Source of the DNA: CAVQNQ01 sp963714205 | Lineage (GTDB): Bacteria; Acidobacteriota; Terriglobia; Bryobacterales; Bryobacteraceae | DNA: 64,000 nt | Reading direction: 5' to 3' | Assembly: GCA_963714205.1 (NCBI GenBank) | Contig: CAVQNQ010000002.1 | Span: 1,736,001-1,800,000 of the forward strand | Shown: positions 10,781-20,982 of the stretch, piece after piece | Position numbering within the stretch: position 1 is the first letter of the stretch | Layout of the letters: each line of letters starts with the position of its first letter | Made by a program: the position numbers and the translations under genes | The notes under the pieces: generated by a model | What the model saw: only the letters and a program-made list of their open reading frames with translations | The model's database searches: none | Told to the model about the DNA's origin: nothing

Positions 10781-11237
10781 ATGGGCCGTCCACCGCTGAG
10801 CATCGATGTCACCCCGAAGGACCAAAAAGAGCTTGCCAAACTACTGAGCGGCGGCGTGCAACAGGTTCGGGTCGTCCTGCGTGCCCTGGCGCTACTGCAA
10901 CTGGCCAAGGGTGGTAGCGCACGGCGGAATTCCAACGGGGTGCCCCTCACTCCGCAGGCCATTCGCAAAGTTGGCCATCGCTACCGGCAAGGCGGCCTGG
11001 ATCGGCGCTCTACGAAAAGCCGCGGCCTGGCGCGACGGCCGTACTGGATGAGAGCCAGAGCCAGCGATCATCGCCATGGTATGCGGCACCCGCCCCAAGG
11101 CCGGGCGCGGTGGACCGTGCGGCTGATCGCCGAGGAAGCGGTGAAACGGAAACTCGTGTCCTCGGGTGGGCAGGGAGACGATTCGTATTCTGCTCCAGAG
11201 CCACGAACTGAAGCCGTGGCGGGAAAAAAAGCTGGTG
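10781..11237 (+). pseudogene. Outer IS630 transposase, 5' part
   Basis: N-terminal half of an IS630-family transposase: MGRPPLSIDVTPKDQKEL from the ATG at 10781, then the helix-turn-helix region (LTPQAIRKVGHRYRQGG) and QSHELKPWREK just before the break. The family normally continues KPWREKxWCV, and the missing continuation lies at 14263. A frame change occurs in the 11040-11190 region, and a run of seven A at 11224-11230 must lose one base for the joined exons to read WREKSWCATVAELDEEY. Confidence 0.8.
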
Positions 11238-12417
11238 GTGCGCCGGGATAAACCGGCATGGAGTCGAGGATGAAAGAGCCTTACGGGAAAGGAGTAGCGA
11301 TCCACTCGGCCCCGAGTTTTGCGCGGGCGCTGCGAAGTGGCCGGCGAAGCGTAAACAGGGGCACAGATGGGCTGGGTATTGAGCTTCGAAAATTTGCAAT
11401 CAGGGCGCCGACGCCGTCACCACTGCGGAAGGCAACACGACCGGCAGCGCGAGCGCGAGTCGGCTGGCCGGCCCTGCGTAGTCGGAGACCCCATGCACGT
11501 CTGGAAACTCCATGCACGAGAACCGGGAGACCTCGGAGATGCCTGAAGCGAAGCAGGCGACAGGCCGGTGGGAGAAGGCGAGAGCCACACGTCCCACATG
11601 CACGTCTGCGAGGAGTCGGACAGCGGCATAGTACCGATGAATGATTCGAACAAGGACGGGCAACCGCCGGCGGAGGGTGAGGAGGGAAGGCCGCTGATCA
11701 AGGAGAACATCATCAAACCAGCACGCACCGACACAGGGCGAGGCTACGCGTGTCCCAGGGGTTGGCGGGTGTGCGCAGAGCAGCAAGGGAACGGAAGGAG
11801 ATGAAGTTCACCGCTCTGCTTCACCATATGACAGTCACTCTGCTGCGGGACAGCTTTTACGCGCTCAGGCGCAGAGCTGCTCCGGGAGCGGATGGCGTCA
11901 CATGGACGGAGTACGAGACCGGGCTGGAAGATCGGCTTTTCGATCTGCACAGCCGGGTTCACCGCGGCGCGTATCGAGCGCAGCCGTCGAGAAGGGTATA
12001 TATCCCGAAACCGGACGGACGGCAACGTCCTCTGGGAGTTGCGGCGCTGGAGGACAAGATCGTTCAACAGGCCGCGGTCACCATCCTCAACCAGATTTAC
12101 GAGATGGATTTTCGGGGCTTCTCGTATGGCTTTCGTCCAGGGCGCAGTCAGCATCAGGCGCTGGACGCGCTGTATGTGGCGATCACGCGTAACAGGGTGA
12201 ACTGGGTGCTGGACTGCGACATTCGGGGCTTTTTCGATGACTTAGTCACGAGTGGCTCCTGAGGTTTATTCAGCATCGCGTGGCCGATCCTCGTATACTC
12301 CGCCTGATCGGGAAATGGCTGAAGGCGGGAGTCATGGAGGACGGTGAGTGGAAGGACACAGAGGCGGGGACGCCGCAGGGCGCGGTGATTTCGCCGCTGA
12401 TCGCGAATATCTATCTA

Positions 12418-13540
12418 CTGCTTAATTGCATTACTACATTTCTGTATTAGAATGTTTGGGAGATGCCCAAGCGTGCCACCCCTTTAGATCGCTCGGCTGA
12501 AGTTCGGGCCGAATTGCTAGCGATTAGCAGGAGCCGTACACAGGAAGCGCGGATGGTAGAACGCGCCCGCATCGTTTTAGCGTGCCTTGAGGGAAAGGAA
12601 ATTCAGCAAGTAGCGCACGACACCGGCACGTCCATCCCGACGGTGAGCAAATGGCGGGGGCGTTTCGCTCAACATGGTTTAGCCGGCCTCCACGACCGGC
12701 CACGTTCCGGAAAGCCTGCTACCTATGACGCTGCATTCCGTGACCGTGTTCTGGCTCTGCTCGAACAAGCGCCACCCAAAGGCCTGTCTCATTGGGATGG
12801 GCCGACCGTAGCCGCGACCTTAGGCGCGAGCGTTCACGCGGTGTGGCGCGTGCTGCGCAGAGAAGGCATTTATTTACAGCGTCTCCTAAACCGGGGCGTA
12901 AAACAGATCGAGAGTTCGCGCCGAAGGCGGCCGACGTGATCGGCCTGTACCTGAACCCACCACTGAACGCACTGGTGCTAAGCGTTGACGAGAAGCCGAG
13001 CATCCAGGCGATTCAACGGCCCTCAGGCTATGTGGAAACCGACAACGGCGCCGTCGTTCGGGCGATGAAGAGCACCTATAAACGCAATGGCACGTTGAAC
13101 CTGTTTGCCGCCCTAGAGATCGCCAGCGGACAGGTCCATGCTCAAACGACGGAACAGAAGAAGCGCGAGGACTTCCGCCGGTTCCTGGATGTGATCATCG
13201 GCGACCTACCTGCCGACAAAGAAATCCACGTGATCTTGGACAACTACTGCACCCACAAGCGCAACGATGACTGGTTAGCCAAATACGAGGGAAGAGTTCA
13301 GTTTCATTTCACGCCGACTTCGGCCAGTTGGCTCAACCAAATTGAGATTTGGTTCGGGCTGCTCACGCGAAAATCACTGCGCGGCGCAAGTTTCGCCAAC
13401 AAGGATCAACTGAAGCTTGCCGATCGAAGTTTTTGTTGCGGCGAGGACCAACGAAAATCCAAAGCCCTTCCACTGGCGCAAGCGCGAGGTGAAGGGGAGC
13501 CAACTTCGCAATACGATTATCAACTTATGCAATTAAGCAC
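12418..13540 (+). mobile_element. Inner IS630-type element inside the intron RT gene
   Basis: A 1,123-bp element with 14-bp terminal inverted repeats, one mismatch: CTGCTTAATTGCAT at 12418-12431 and its complement at 13527-13540. It is flanked by TA at 12416-12417 and 13541-13542. Removing the element plus one TA restores the RT reading TAT CTA CAT TAC GTG. It is unrelated in its end sequence to the outer IS630-type element. Confidence 0.88.
12463..13536 (+). pseudogene. Inner IS630 transposase, frame broken
   Basis: IS630-family transposase with N-terminal helix-turn-helix (GKEIQQVAHDTGTSIPTVSK) and the DDE core: LVLSVDEKPSIQA (first D), IHVILDNYCTHK (second D) and WLNQIEIWFGLLTRK (E). The frame breaks near 12885, between the DNA-binding and catalytic parts, and near 13430. 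The repaired end reads NPKPFHWRKREVKGSQL with a TAA at 13534-13536, inside the right inverted repeat. Repaired length is about 355 residues, normal for the family. Confidence 0.85.
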
Positions 13541-14195
13541 TACATTACGTGTTCGACCTGTGGGTGGACGTCTGGCGCAAGAAATGTGCGCGAGGCGATG
13601 TCGTTGTCGTTCGCTACGCGGACGACAATGTACTCGGATTCCAACACCTGGCTGACGCAGACCGGTTCCTGAAGGAATTTCGGGAACGGCTGGGAAGTTC
13701 GGGCTGGAACTGCACCCAGACAAAACGCGCCGGATCGAGTTCGGGCGGTTTGCCGAGCAAAACCGGAAACAGAGAGGAGAAGGGAAACCCGAGACGTTCG
13801 ATTTTCTGGGCTTCACCCACATCAGCGGGAAAGACCGGAACGGGAGCTATGCCGTGAAGCGCAAAACGATAAGCAAACGGATGCGCGCAAAGCTGCTTGT
13901 GATCAAACAGCAGTTGCGCAGACGGATGCATGATCCGGTAGCGCGAACGGGTAAATGGCTCCGCTCGGTCGTGCAGGGCTACTTCAACTATCATGCAGTA
14001 CCGGGAAACATCGACAGCCTGTGTGCTTTTCGCTATCGGGTAACCCGGCTCTGGCGGAGCGTGCTGTTCCCGCGAAGCCAGAGGCAGAACCTGAACTGGA
14101 CGAGGATGCGCAAGCTGGCTGATCGATGGATACCTCAACCGCGTGTTCTCCATCCTTACCCCCGAGTTCGTTTTGACGCCATACATCCAAGATAA

Positions 14196-14262
14196 GAGCC
14201 TCATGCGGTAGTGCCGCACGTGGGGATCTGTGCGGGGGGTGCCGGGTGACCGGCATCCCTAC
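14196..14262 (+). ncRNA. Group II intron domains V and VI
   Basis: Domain V starts GAGCC with the catalytic AGC and forms the usual 34-nt hairpin (GAGCC..TGCGG loop CCGCA..GGATCT, 14196-14229). Domain VI is a stem built from GGGTGCCGG and CCGGCATCCC closed by a GTGA loop; the A at 14255, seven bases before the intron end, is the candidate branch point. It starts one base after the RT stop codon. Confidence 0.8.
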
Positions 14263-14934
14263 CGCGACCGTGGCGGAACTGGATGAGGAATACATCGCCA
14301 AGATGGAGGACGTCCTGGAAGTCTACGAAAAACCGTACGATCCAGCCGAACCGGTGGTCTGTCTGGATGAAAAGCCGGTCACGCTGCATGCTGACGTCCG
14401 CGCCGCTCCCCAGCCAAGCCGGGGCGGGAAGCCCGGCGGGACAACGAGTACGAACGGCGCGGCACGGCCAACGTTTTCTGTGCTGTAGAGCCGAAGGCGG
14501 GCCGCCATTTCACCTTCGCTACACCCGACCGCTCCGGATTCGAGTTCGCGCAAGTGGCCTGCGAACTCGCGATGACAGTACCCCAAGGCAGAGACCATCC
14601 ACCTGGTCATGGACAACCTCAACATCCACTGCCGCAAATCGTTGACCGACTTCTTCGGCGGCCAGAAGGGCAGGGAGACCTGGAATCGGTTCAGAGTACA
14701 CTTCACTCCGAACCACGGAAGCTGGCTCGATCAGGCAGAGATCGAACTCGGCCTCTTCTCGCGGCAATGCTCGGCACCCGAAGGATGGCGGATCTGAAGA
14801 CGCTGAAGCGGGAGCCGGCCTGGAACCGTCACCTGAATCGCGACCACATCCGAATCAATTGGCAGTTCGACCGCAGAGCGGCCCGACGCAAGTTCGGCTA
14901 CAAAAAGAACTCTTTCACGCGGTCAGAGATCTAG
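14263..14934 (+). pseudogene. Outer IS630 transposase, 3' part
   Basis: Catalytic half of the transposase split by the intron. It resumes with VAELDEEYIAKMEDVLEVYE, then has PVVCLDEKPVTLH (first D), shifts frame near 14400 to TANVFCAVEPKAGRHFTF, and contains IHLVMDNLNIHCRK (second D). It continues with HGSWLDQAEIELGLFSRQC (E) and, after another shift near 14780, WNRHLNRDHIRINWQF and a C-terminus ending SFTRSEI. The stop TAG at 14932-14934 is made of the duplicated target TA plus one host G. Confidence 0.82.
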
Positions 14935-15230
14935 GCTAGTAACGGGCATGCGCGCCGCCAGCTACCGACCGCGCGCGAGACAGGTTGCGGCAAGAGGTGC
15001 GCGGGGCGGGCAGCTGTCGCCACGGAGCTGGGACGTAACGTGAGTCCCGGTTTAGATTAGCTTCTCAAAAGGGGGCTGACAAGTACAACTGTCGGAATGG
15101 GCGGCTTGTAAACACTTGCTTATGTCGTGTGAGCGCCTCCGTGCAAACCATCAGAAGCAGGATTGACTTATACGTGGTAGCCGCGACGGTTAACATCGGA
15201 TAGAACCCCAGGCAAAGGAGTGTTACTATA
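14935..15230. other. Stretch without recognisable gene
   Basis: About 300 bases between the IS630-type element and the second acetyltransferase; nothing recognisable apart from a possible AGGAG ribosome site at 15217-15221, about 10 bases before the downstream start. Confidence 0.4.
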
Positions 15231-15906
15231 GTGATTCACGGACAACTGAGCAGGTCACACCAGAAGCGGTTGGAGGATCCGTTCGCATTGCTGTCCCAGG
15301 TGGCTAGCAAACTCCGCAGCCTTTGCCTAGCGTGGGCCTATCCATTCCTATCAATTGGTAAAGGCGTTTGGGCGCACTATTCATGCGATTTGTCGCGATC
15401 CATCGCACATTACATTATGATAGGCGATAATGTGTCTCTTGAGCGGGACGTCTGGTTCAACATCCCGAATGTCCCCGCTGGCGCGAGCCGGTCATTATTC
15501 TGGACGACGGCGTCAAGTTCGGGCGACGCACCATTGTCTCAGCTAAGAACAGAATTCACTTCATGCGGAACACGATTTGCGGCCCTTCTGCGCTCTTCAT
15601 TGACCACAGCCTAGGCTTCGAGGACGTGACAGTCCCCGTCAGAGATCAGGGACAACGCAGGGTGGGACAATTCTAATCGAAGACGGGTGCTGGATCGGCT
15701 ATGGAGCAGTCGTCGTGTGCGAACACGGTGAGCTCGTGATCGGCCGAAATTCTGTGGTGGGCGCAAACACTGTCGTGACCCGGAGCATACCTCCCTATTC
15801 TGTCGTGTCTGGCAACCCTGCGAGGATTCTGAAGCAGTACGATCCCACAAAGAAGAAGTGGGTACTGGGATCTGTGCGGTCTGGGGAAACCGAGGTTACG
15901 AAATAA
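15231..15906 (+). pseudogene. Left-handed beta-helix acetyltransferase, copy 2, frame broken
   Basis: Paralogue of 9581-10245: EDPFALLSQVASKLRSL corresponds to the EDPFCVLPRALTKLYSI block of copy 1. It then has MIGDNVSLERDVWFNIPNVPAG. A break near 15490 leads to VKFGRRTIVSAKNRIHF, with IDHSLGFEDVTVPVRDQG carrying the active-site His. After a second break near 15650 the C-terminal part reads EDGCWIGYGAVVVCEHGEL, RNSVVGANTVVTRSIPPYSV and NPARILKQYDPTKKKW. It would O-acetylate an EPS sugar. The start codon is GTG at 15231. The two copies flank the nested mobile-element island. Confidence 0.82.
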
Positions 15907-15990
15907 AATGCATGTCGGTGTGGCCTTGCGTTAGTATTGAAAATATGGGCGCTTGTCGGCATCGGACTCGAGGGAGGGCTGATTCATCTA

Positions 15991-16980
15991 ATGGGCGATA
16001 GACCCTTCATTTCTGTTGTCATTCCGACTTACAACCGAGTGAGTGTAATAAGAGCTGCCGTCGACAGTGTCCTGGCGCAAACATATCCCGACTATGAAGT
16101 CCTAGTCGTTGATGACGGTTCTTCGGACGGAACGCAGGAGGCGCTTCAAGGCTATATCAGGCAACAAGCGAGTAGCGGCAAACGGTTCCACTATTTCTTC
16201 CAGCCCAATCAGGGTCAGAGCTCCGCTCGGAACAGGGGAATCGCGGAAGCCCGCGGGGAGTGGATTGCATTTTTGGATTCGGATGACGTCTGGATGCCCG
16301 AAAAGCTGGAATGGCAGGTCCGCGCAGTCGAGCGCTTTAGGAGCAGCTGCGGCGCCTGCTTCACTGATGCACGGTTAGTCAATTACTCGGACAAGGATAC
16401 AACAGCGTTCCACCAGGAGGGTAGACATTACGAGCACGATATCGGAATCGATGCTGATGCAGTCAGACACCTCGCAAAGTCTTTTGGCAATTACTGGGTG
16501 TCAGCCTTGTTGGCTCGTGCTGACTTGGTCAAGCAAATTGCTGGGTTTGATAATCGCATCCAGTTCGCGGAGGATCACGACTTCAATTTCCGCCTGTCCC
16601 TGGTGACGTCCTTTTGCTATGTGAATAGGCCGCTTGCCGAAATCGACCGCGGGGCCTCCGCTCCCGGTTCAACATGCCGGCCATGGGAAAAGATGGAGGT
16701 GCGCCTCTGTGGACAGCAGTGCATGTTCGAGAAGTGGCTACGGCTGGAGTGTGAGTTCCCGCGGGATGTGCGGAGAACTATTATGAAGGATCTGAGCGCG
16801 CTTCACAGTGGCTGGGCTAACTGGTATCTGGAAAGTGAGAGGTATGTTGAGGCGCGTCAGGCAGTGGTTACGGCTATGATGTACGAGGTCACTCCGAAGC
16901 TGCTGGTCAAATGGGCACTGACTCGAGCCGCTCCGAGTCTTACGAGATTGATCGCACCAAAGGCCAAAGCGTATTTATAG
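15991..16980 (+). CDS. Glycosyltransferase family 2
   Basis: Intact GT2 enzyme of about 329 residues. I chose the ATG at 15991 (MGDRPFISVVIPTYNR, preceded by a GGAGGG site) over upstream in-frame TTG codons because GT2 proteins start just before the first beta strand. Nucleotide-sugar binding residues are in YEVLVVDDGSSDGT, the DXD is LDSDDVW, and the acceptor-side ED motif is FAEDHDFNFRLSL. It would transfer one sugar onto the growing EPS repeat unit in the cytoplasm. It is one of the few unbroken EPS genes on the left side, which argues against uniformly poor sequence. Confidence 0.88.
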   Translation: MGDRPFISVVIPTYNRVSVIRAAVDSVLAQTYPDYEVLVVDDGSSDGTQEALQGYIRQQASSGKRFHYFFQPNQGQSSARNRGIAEARGEWIAFLDSDDVWMPEKLEWQVRAVERFRSSCGACFTDARLVNYSDKDTTAFHQEGRHYEHDIGIDADAVRHLAKSFGNYWVSALLARADLVKQIAGFDNRIQFAEDHDFNFRLSLVTSFCYVNRPLAEIDRGASAPGSTCRPWEKMEVRLCGQQCMFEKWLRLECEFPRDVRRTIMKDLSALHSGWANWYLESERYVEARQAVVTAMMYEVTPKLLVKWALTRAAPSLTRLIAPKAKAYL

Positions 16981-17224
16981 GGCTGCTACCTCCGCTGGGC
17001 TCAGTCGCTGAGTGTGGGGTACCCGAGTGGGAGTTGCCTTTAGGGGTGTGATTCCGGTTAACTCGGCGACGCGAAGGTGCGGAGGTGTGCCGGGAATTGA
17101 CGCAAAAGCTTCCTCGGAGTGTTCCGAGCAGAGCTGTGGCAGAGCTGGCAGGGCTCGCCACGCCCGCAATGACCGACAACTTGCTATGACAAAGTCTTCA
17201 CCTAAGGTGCGGAGGCACGCGTAA

Positions 17225-19192
17225 ATGTGTGGAATCTGTGGTGTTGTGAATCTGAAGGGCGCGCCCGTTGACCCTGAGTTGCCGCGCCAGATGATCAACC
17301 GTGTACGGCACCGCGGACCTGATGAGGTTGGCGTTTACGCCGAGCATGAGGTGGGACTTGGGCATGCGCGCTTGAGCATCATTGACCTAGCGGGCGGGCT
17401 GCAGCCGATGGCTGATTCACGACGAGATCTGTGGATTACGTTTAACGGTGAGATTTTCAACTACGTTGAGCTAAAGGAAGAGTTGGTCAGCAAGGGCCAC
17501 CAGTTCGCTACTCAGTCCGATACGGAAGTAATCCTGCATTTGTATCAAGAAGAAGGTGAAAGCTGCGTAGAGCGCCTCAATGGGCAGTGGGCGTTTGCCA
17601 TCTGGGATAGGACGCAACAGAAAGTATTCCTTTCTCGTGACAGGCTAGGGGTCAGGCCGCTATTTTACACGCAAACTCCTGGCCACTTTCTCTTCGCATC
17701 TGAGATAAAGGCGCTACTGGCCTGTCCAGAGGTCTCGCGCGAGATTGACTTGCAGGCGTTAGACCAGATCTTCACGTTTTGGGCGACTCTCGCACCGCGC
17801 ACGGCGTTCAAGAATGTTTGGCAGCTTCCGCCGGGCCACTCGATGGCTGTGCAGAGTGGGCAGGTCCGAGTCTGGCCGTACTGGCATCTTGAATATACGC
17901 CGGACAGCGACTTGGCCCATCACAGCGAGGAGAAGCTTACTGACGACCTATTTGCGTTGTTGCTGGACGCGACACGTATACGGCTGCGCGCTGATGTTCC
18001 GGTTGGAGCGTACCTAAGTGGAGGGCTTGATTCAACCTTTGTCACTCTCTCGCGAGGAAGCTGGTGGGACATAGGCTGAAGACCTTTTCGGTCACTTTCG
18101 ACGACCCAGAACTTGATGAGGGGCTCGTACCAAAGAGAAGCCGCGAGCTTTCTGGGAACGGAACATTACGATGTGCATTGCGCGAACCAGGACATTGCCA
18201 GAGTGTTTCCCGATGTGATTTGGCACACCGAGCAACCCATTCTCCGCACTGCGCCGGCGCCGCTGTTTGTGCTCTCGAAGTTGGTCCGCGACAATGGCTT
18301 CAAGGTCGTCCTGACGGGAGAAGGGTCGGACGAGACCATGGGCGGATACGACATTTTCAAGGAGACGAAGATCCGCCGTTTTTGGCAACACCAGCCACAC
18401 TCCTCTTGGCGGCCTCTTCTGCTCCGCCGGCTTTACCCGTACATGGATGGTATTCAGCAACAGCCGGCTCGCGTATTTAGAGAGCTTTTTCGAATTGACG
18501 AGCACACAGCCGGGCCATTTTTCTCCCACCTGCCACGCTGGCAACTGACAGCCCGGACAAAACTGTTCTTTTCGGAAGATGTTAAATCACAGCTTGGCGC
18601 CTATCACGCGATGGAGGATCTACAGGGGACCCTGCCGGCGCGATACAATTCGTGGGAAGCGTTCTTGCAGGCACAGTTTCTGGAAACCACGAATCTCCTC
18701 CCAGGCTACATTCTGTCTTGCCAAGGCGATCGGATGGCAATGGCACACGCGGTGGAGGGTCGGTTTCCCTTCCTTGATTATCGCGTGGTCGAGTTCGCCT
18801 CGAAGCTACCGATCCGAATGAAAATGAAGGTGCTTCAGGAGAAGTACCTACTTAAACGATGCGCTCAGGGTTTTGTTCCGCATTCTGTTCAGGCAAGGCC
18901 CAAACAGCCCTACCGTGCACCGGACGGATTGTGCTTTCTAGAGCCCACGGCTAGAGAGTACGTGGATGCATTGCTTTCGCGGGACTGCATTCAGCGTTAC
19001 GGTACGTTTGCACCTGGACCAGTTGGAAAGCTTTTCGAGAAAATACGGTCGGGCAGGCCGATCAGTGTCAGGGATAATATGGCGCTCGTGGGAATCATCT
19101 CGACACAACTGCTTATACATCAGTTTATAAATGGCATTACCTCGAGGAATTCTAATGCAAGTCAAACAAGAGTTGAGACAGTTCGTAATTGA
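17225..19192 (+). pseudogene. asnB: Asparagine synthase-type amidotransferase, frame broken twice
   Basis: Glutamine-dependent AsnB-family enzyme. MCGICGVVNLKG gives the nucleophile Cys after Met removal; RHRGPDE and the FNGEIFNY block complete the glutaminase domain. The synthetase domain carries the PP-loop AYLSGGLDSTFVT. Frame breaks near 18045 and 18130 interrupt the sequence between the PP-loop and FLGTEHYDV; LTGEGSDETMGGYDIFKE and EGRFPFLDYRVVEFA follow. Length after repair is about 655 residues, as expected. The gene overlaps the downstream acyl carrier protein start, so it heads a four-gene cassette. In PEP-CTERM/exosortase loci such amidotransferases are thought to modify EPS building blocks rather than make free asparagine; that role is inferred here. 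Confidence 0.85.
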
Positions 19193-19415
19193 CAATTTTC
19201 TTTTCGGTCAGGATGGGGACCTGAAGGATGATGCTTCGTTTCTTGACCACGGCATCATTGACTCCACAGGCGTGCTTGAGCTCATCGCCTTTCTCGACGA
19301 GCGGTTCGGGCTGGAGTTGGGGGAAACCGACCTTACACCCGAGAACCTCGATTCCATCGACAAAGTAACCAGGCTGGTCGAGCGCCGCTTGTCGGTGGCC
19401 AAGGGAGTAGCCTAG
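19155..19415 (+). CDS. Acyl carrier protein
   Basis: Small acidic carrier protein of 86 residues. The ATG at 19155 is preferred because a GAGGA site lies a few bases upstream and it gives the usual length. The phosphopantetheine attachment serine is in FLDHGIIDSTGVLELIAF. The helix after it (LDERFGLELGETDLTPENLDSI) matches the ACP fold. It overlaps the end of asnB by 38 bases and its TAG stop overlaps the GTG start of the ligase (TAGTG). It most likely receives an acyl or aminoacyl group from that ligase. Confidence 0.9.
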   Translation: MQVKQELRQFVIDNFLFGQDGDLKDDASFLDHGIIDSTGVLELIAFLDERFGLELGETDLTPENLDSIDKVTRLVERRLSVAKGVA

Positions 19416-20982
19416 TGCTGGTCGAATCGTTCCTGGAACAGAGCTCGGAACGCTTCCCGGAGAAAACGGCGATTGTTTGTGGCGGTACGGCGATTGGCTT
19501 ATCGCGAGGTGGAGGAGCGTGCAAACCGCCTGGCGCACTCGCTGATCGCCGAAGGGGTCAAGCGGTGGGACCGGGTGGCTGTTTATTTGGATAATTCCGT
19601 AGACTCGGTGGTCTCCATTTTTGCAATCCTGAAAGCCGGCGCGGTGTTCCTGGTGGTCAACCCGACCACCAAGGGCGATAAACTCACTTACATTCTGGAA
19701 AATTGCCGGGCCAAGGGCCTCATCATGCCCGCTCGCAAGTTCCGGGCAATGCAGGAGGGGATCGCCAATGCGCCGCACCTCAGCGGGTATGGCTGGCCGG
19801 AAGTCGCGCGAGGCGAGGAGGTTCCCACCCAGCGGGCGGCTGATTGCTTTGGATCCAATCCTGGAGGGGGAAGACGGGGAGGTGGAGCCGCCGCCGAAGA
19901 AGTGCATTGATATCGACTTAGCGGCTCTCATCTACACGTCGGGGTCGACTGGGCGGCCCAAAGGGGTCATGCTGACGCATCTGAACATTATTTCCGCCGC
20001 GACCTCCATCACGACGTACCTTGAGAACACCCCGGATGACATCATCATCAATCTTTTGCCATTGTCATTCGACTATGGATTGTATCAGCTGTTGATGGTG
20101 TTTAAAGTCGGCGGTACGCTTGTGCTGGAGCAATCGTTCACTTATCCCCACGCCGTGATCGAGACGATCATCCGCGAGAAGGTCACTGGACTGCCGATCG
20201 TGCCAACTATCTCGGCCGTTTTGTTGCAGTTAGACCTTTCCCGCTACCACTTTCCTGCCCTACGATACATTACGAACACTGCGGCGGCACTGCCAACCCA
20301 TCACATCAAGCGATTGCGTGAGTTGTTCCCACAGGCAAGGATTTACTCGATGTACGGTCTTACGGAGTGCAAGAGAGTCTCTTATTTACCGCCTGACCAG
20401 ATCGATATCCGACCGACCTCCGTAGGGCGCGGCATGCCGAACGAAGAGGTGTATATCGTGGATGAAGACGGGCAGCGGGTTCCTCCGAACGTCGTAGGTG
20501 AGTTGGTAGTCCGCGGGTCGAACGTGATGAAAGGGTACTGGGAACTACCCGAGGAAAACAAAAACAAACTGAAACCCGGACCATTCCCCGGCGAATACGT
20601 TCTTCACACCGGCGATCTGTTCCGGATGGATGAGGAAGGTTACCTATATTTCGTCGGTCGAAAGGATGATATGATCAAGACCCGCGGCGAGAAAGTCAGC
20701 CCAAAGGAGGTCGAAGATGTCCTTTATTCGTTGCCCGGTGTTGTGGAGGCCGCGGTGGTTGGAGTTCCTGATGAAGTACTCGGGCAGGCGATCCGGGCGG
20801 TGGTGACCCTGGGAGAGGGAGCGGTGTTGACGGAACAGGACGTGCTGCGGCATTGCGCCGGACGCTTGGAGAACTTCATGGTGCCGCGATCGGTTGTCTT
20901 TATGGGCTCGCTGCCAAAAACTGGTAGCGGAAAGATCAACAAAAGGGCAGTGGCAGGGGTGCAGGCAGGAGAAGATGCATGA
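19415..20982 (+). pseudogene. AMP-forming acyl ligase (ANL family), frame broken near the 5' end
   Basis: Acyl/aminoacyl-adenylating enzyme resembling the exosortase-associated AMP ligases. The GTG at 19415 follows an AAGGGAG site. Frame breaks near 19485 and 19835 affect only the N-terminal third. From there the frame is open: IYTSGSTGRPKGVMLTH (P-loop), IYSMYGLTECKR, YVLHTGDLFRMDEEGYLYF and GRKDDMIKTRGEKVSPKEVE (hinge), with the catalytic Lys in PKTGSGKINKRAV. It would load the adjacent acyl carrier protein. The identity of the acid is unknown. Start and stop overlap both neighbours, indicating translational coupling. Confidence 0.85.

Larger units (their letters stand above)
11637..14195 (+). 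pseudogene. Group II intron reverse transcriptase/maturase, interrupted and frame broken
   Basis: The ATG at 11637 starts MNDSNKDGQPPAEGEEGRP. After a shift near 11725 the frame continues with VSQGLAGVRRAARERKEM. Reverse-transcriptase motifs follow in order: RRVYIPKPDGRQRPLGV, FSYGFRPGRSQHQALDAL, VLDCDIRGFFDD, a break near 12240, TPQGAVISPLIANIYL. The IS630 insertion comes next, then FDLWVDVWRKK and the catalytic VRYADDNVLGF with intact YADD, a break near 13696, DFLGFTHISGK, and the maturase domain (RRRMHDPVARTGKWL, GYFNYHAVPGN). No endonuclease domain follows. Excising 12418-13542 joins NIYL to HYVFDLW in frame. The gene is inactive as it stands. Confidence 0.85.
11238..14262 (+). mobile_element. 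Group II intron inside the IS630 transposase, itself carrying an IS630 insertion
   Basis: The 5' boundary has GTGCG (consensus GUGYG) at 11238-11242. The 3' boundary is CCCTAC, ending in AY at 14262, preceded by a recognisable domain V (14196-14229) and a domain VI hairpin. The encoded reverse transcriptase gene runs 11637-14195. Joining 11237 to 14263 rebuilds the IS630 transposase apart from one extra A. Without the inner IS630 and its TA duplication the intron would be about 1.9 kb, usual for bacterial group II introns. No exon-binding pairing was computed. Confidence 0.85.
10712..14931 (+). mobile_element. Outer IS630-type element, interrupted by a group II intron
   Basis: The ends are a 13-bp inverted repeat with one mismatch: GGTCTCTGACCGC at 10712-10724 and its complement at 14919-14931. 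Each is flanked by the TA dinucleotide that IS630/Tc1 elements duplicate (10710-10711 and 14932-14933). Total length is 4,220 bases; subtracting the intron (11238-14262) leaves about 1,195, the normal IS630 size. The transposase is split into two parts by the intron. Confidence 0.85.
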
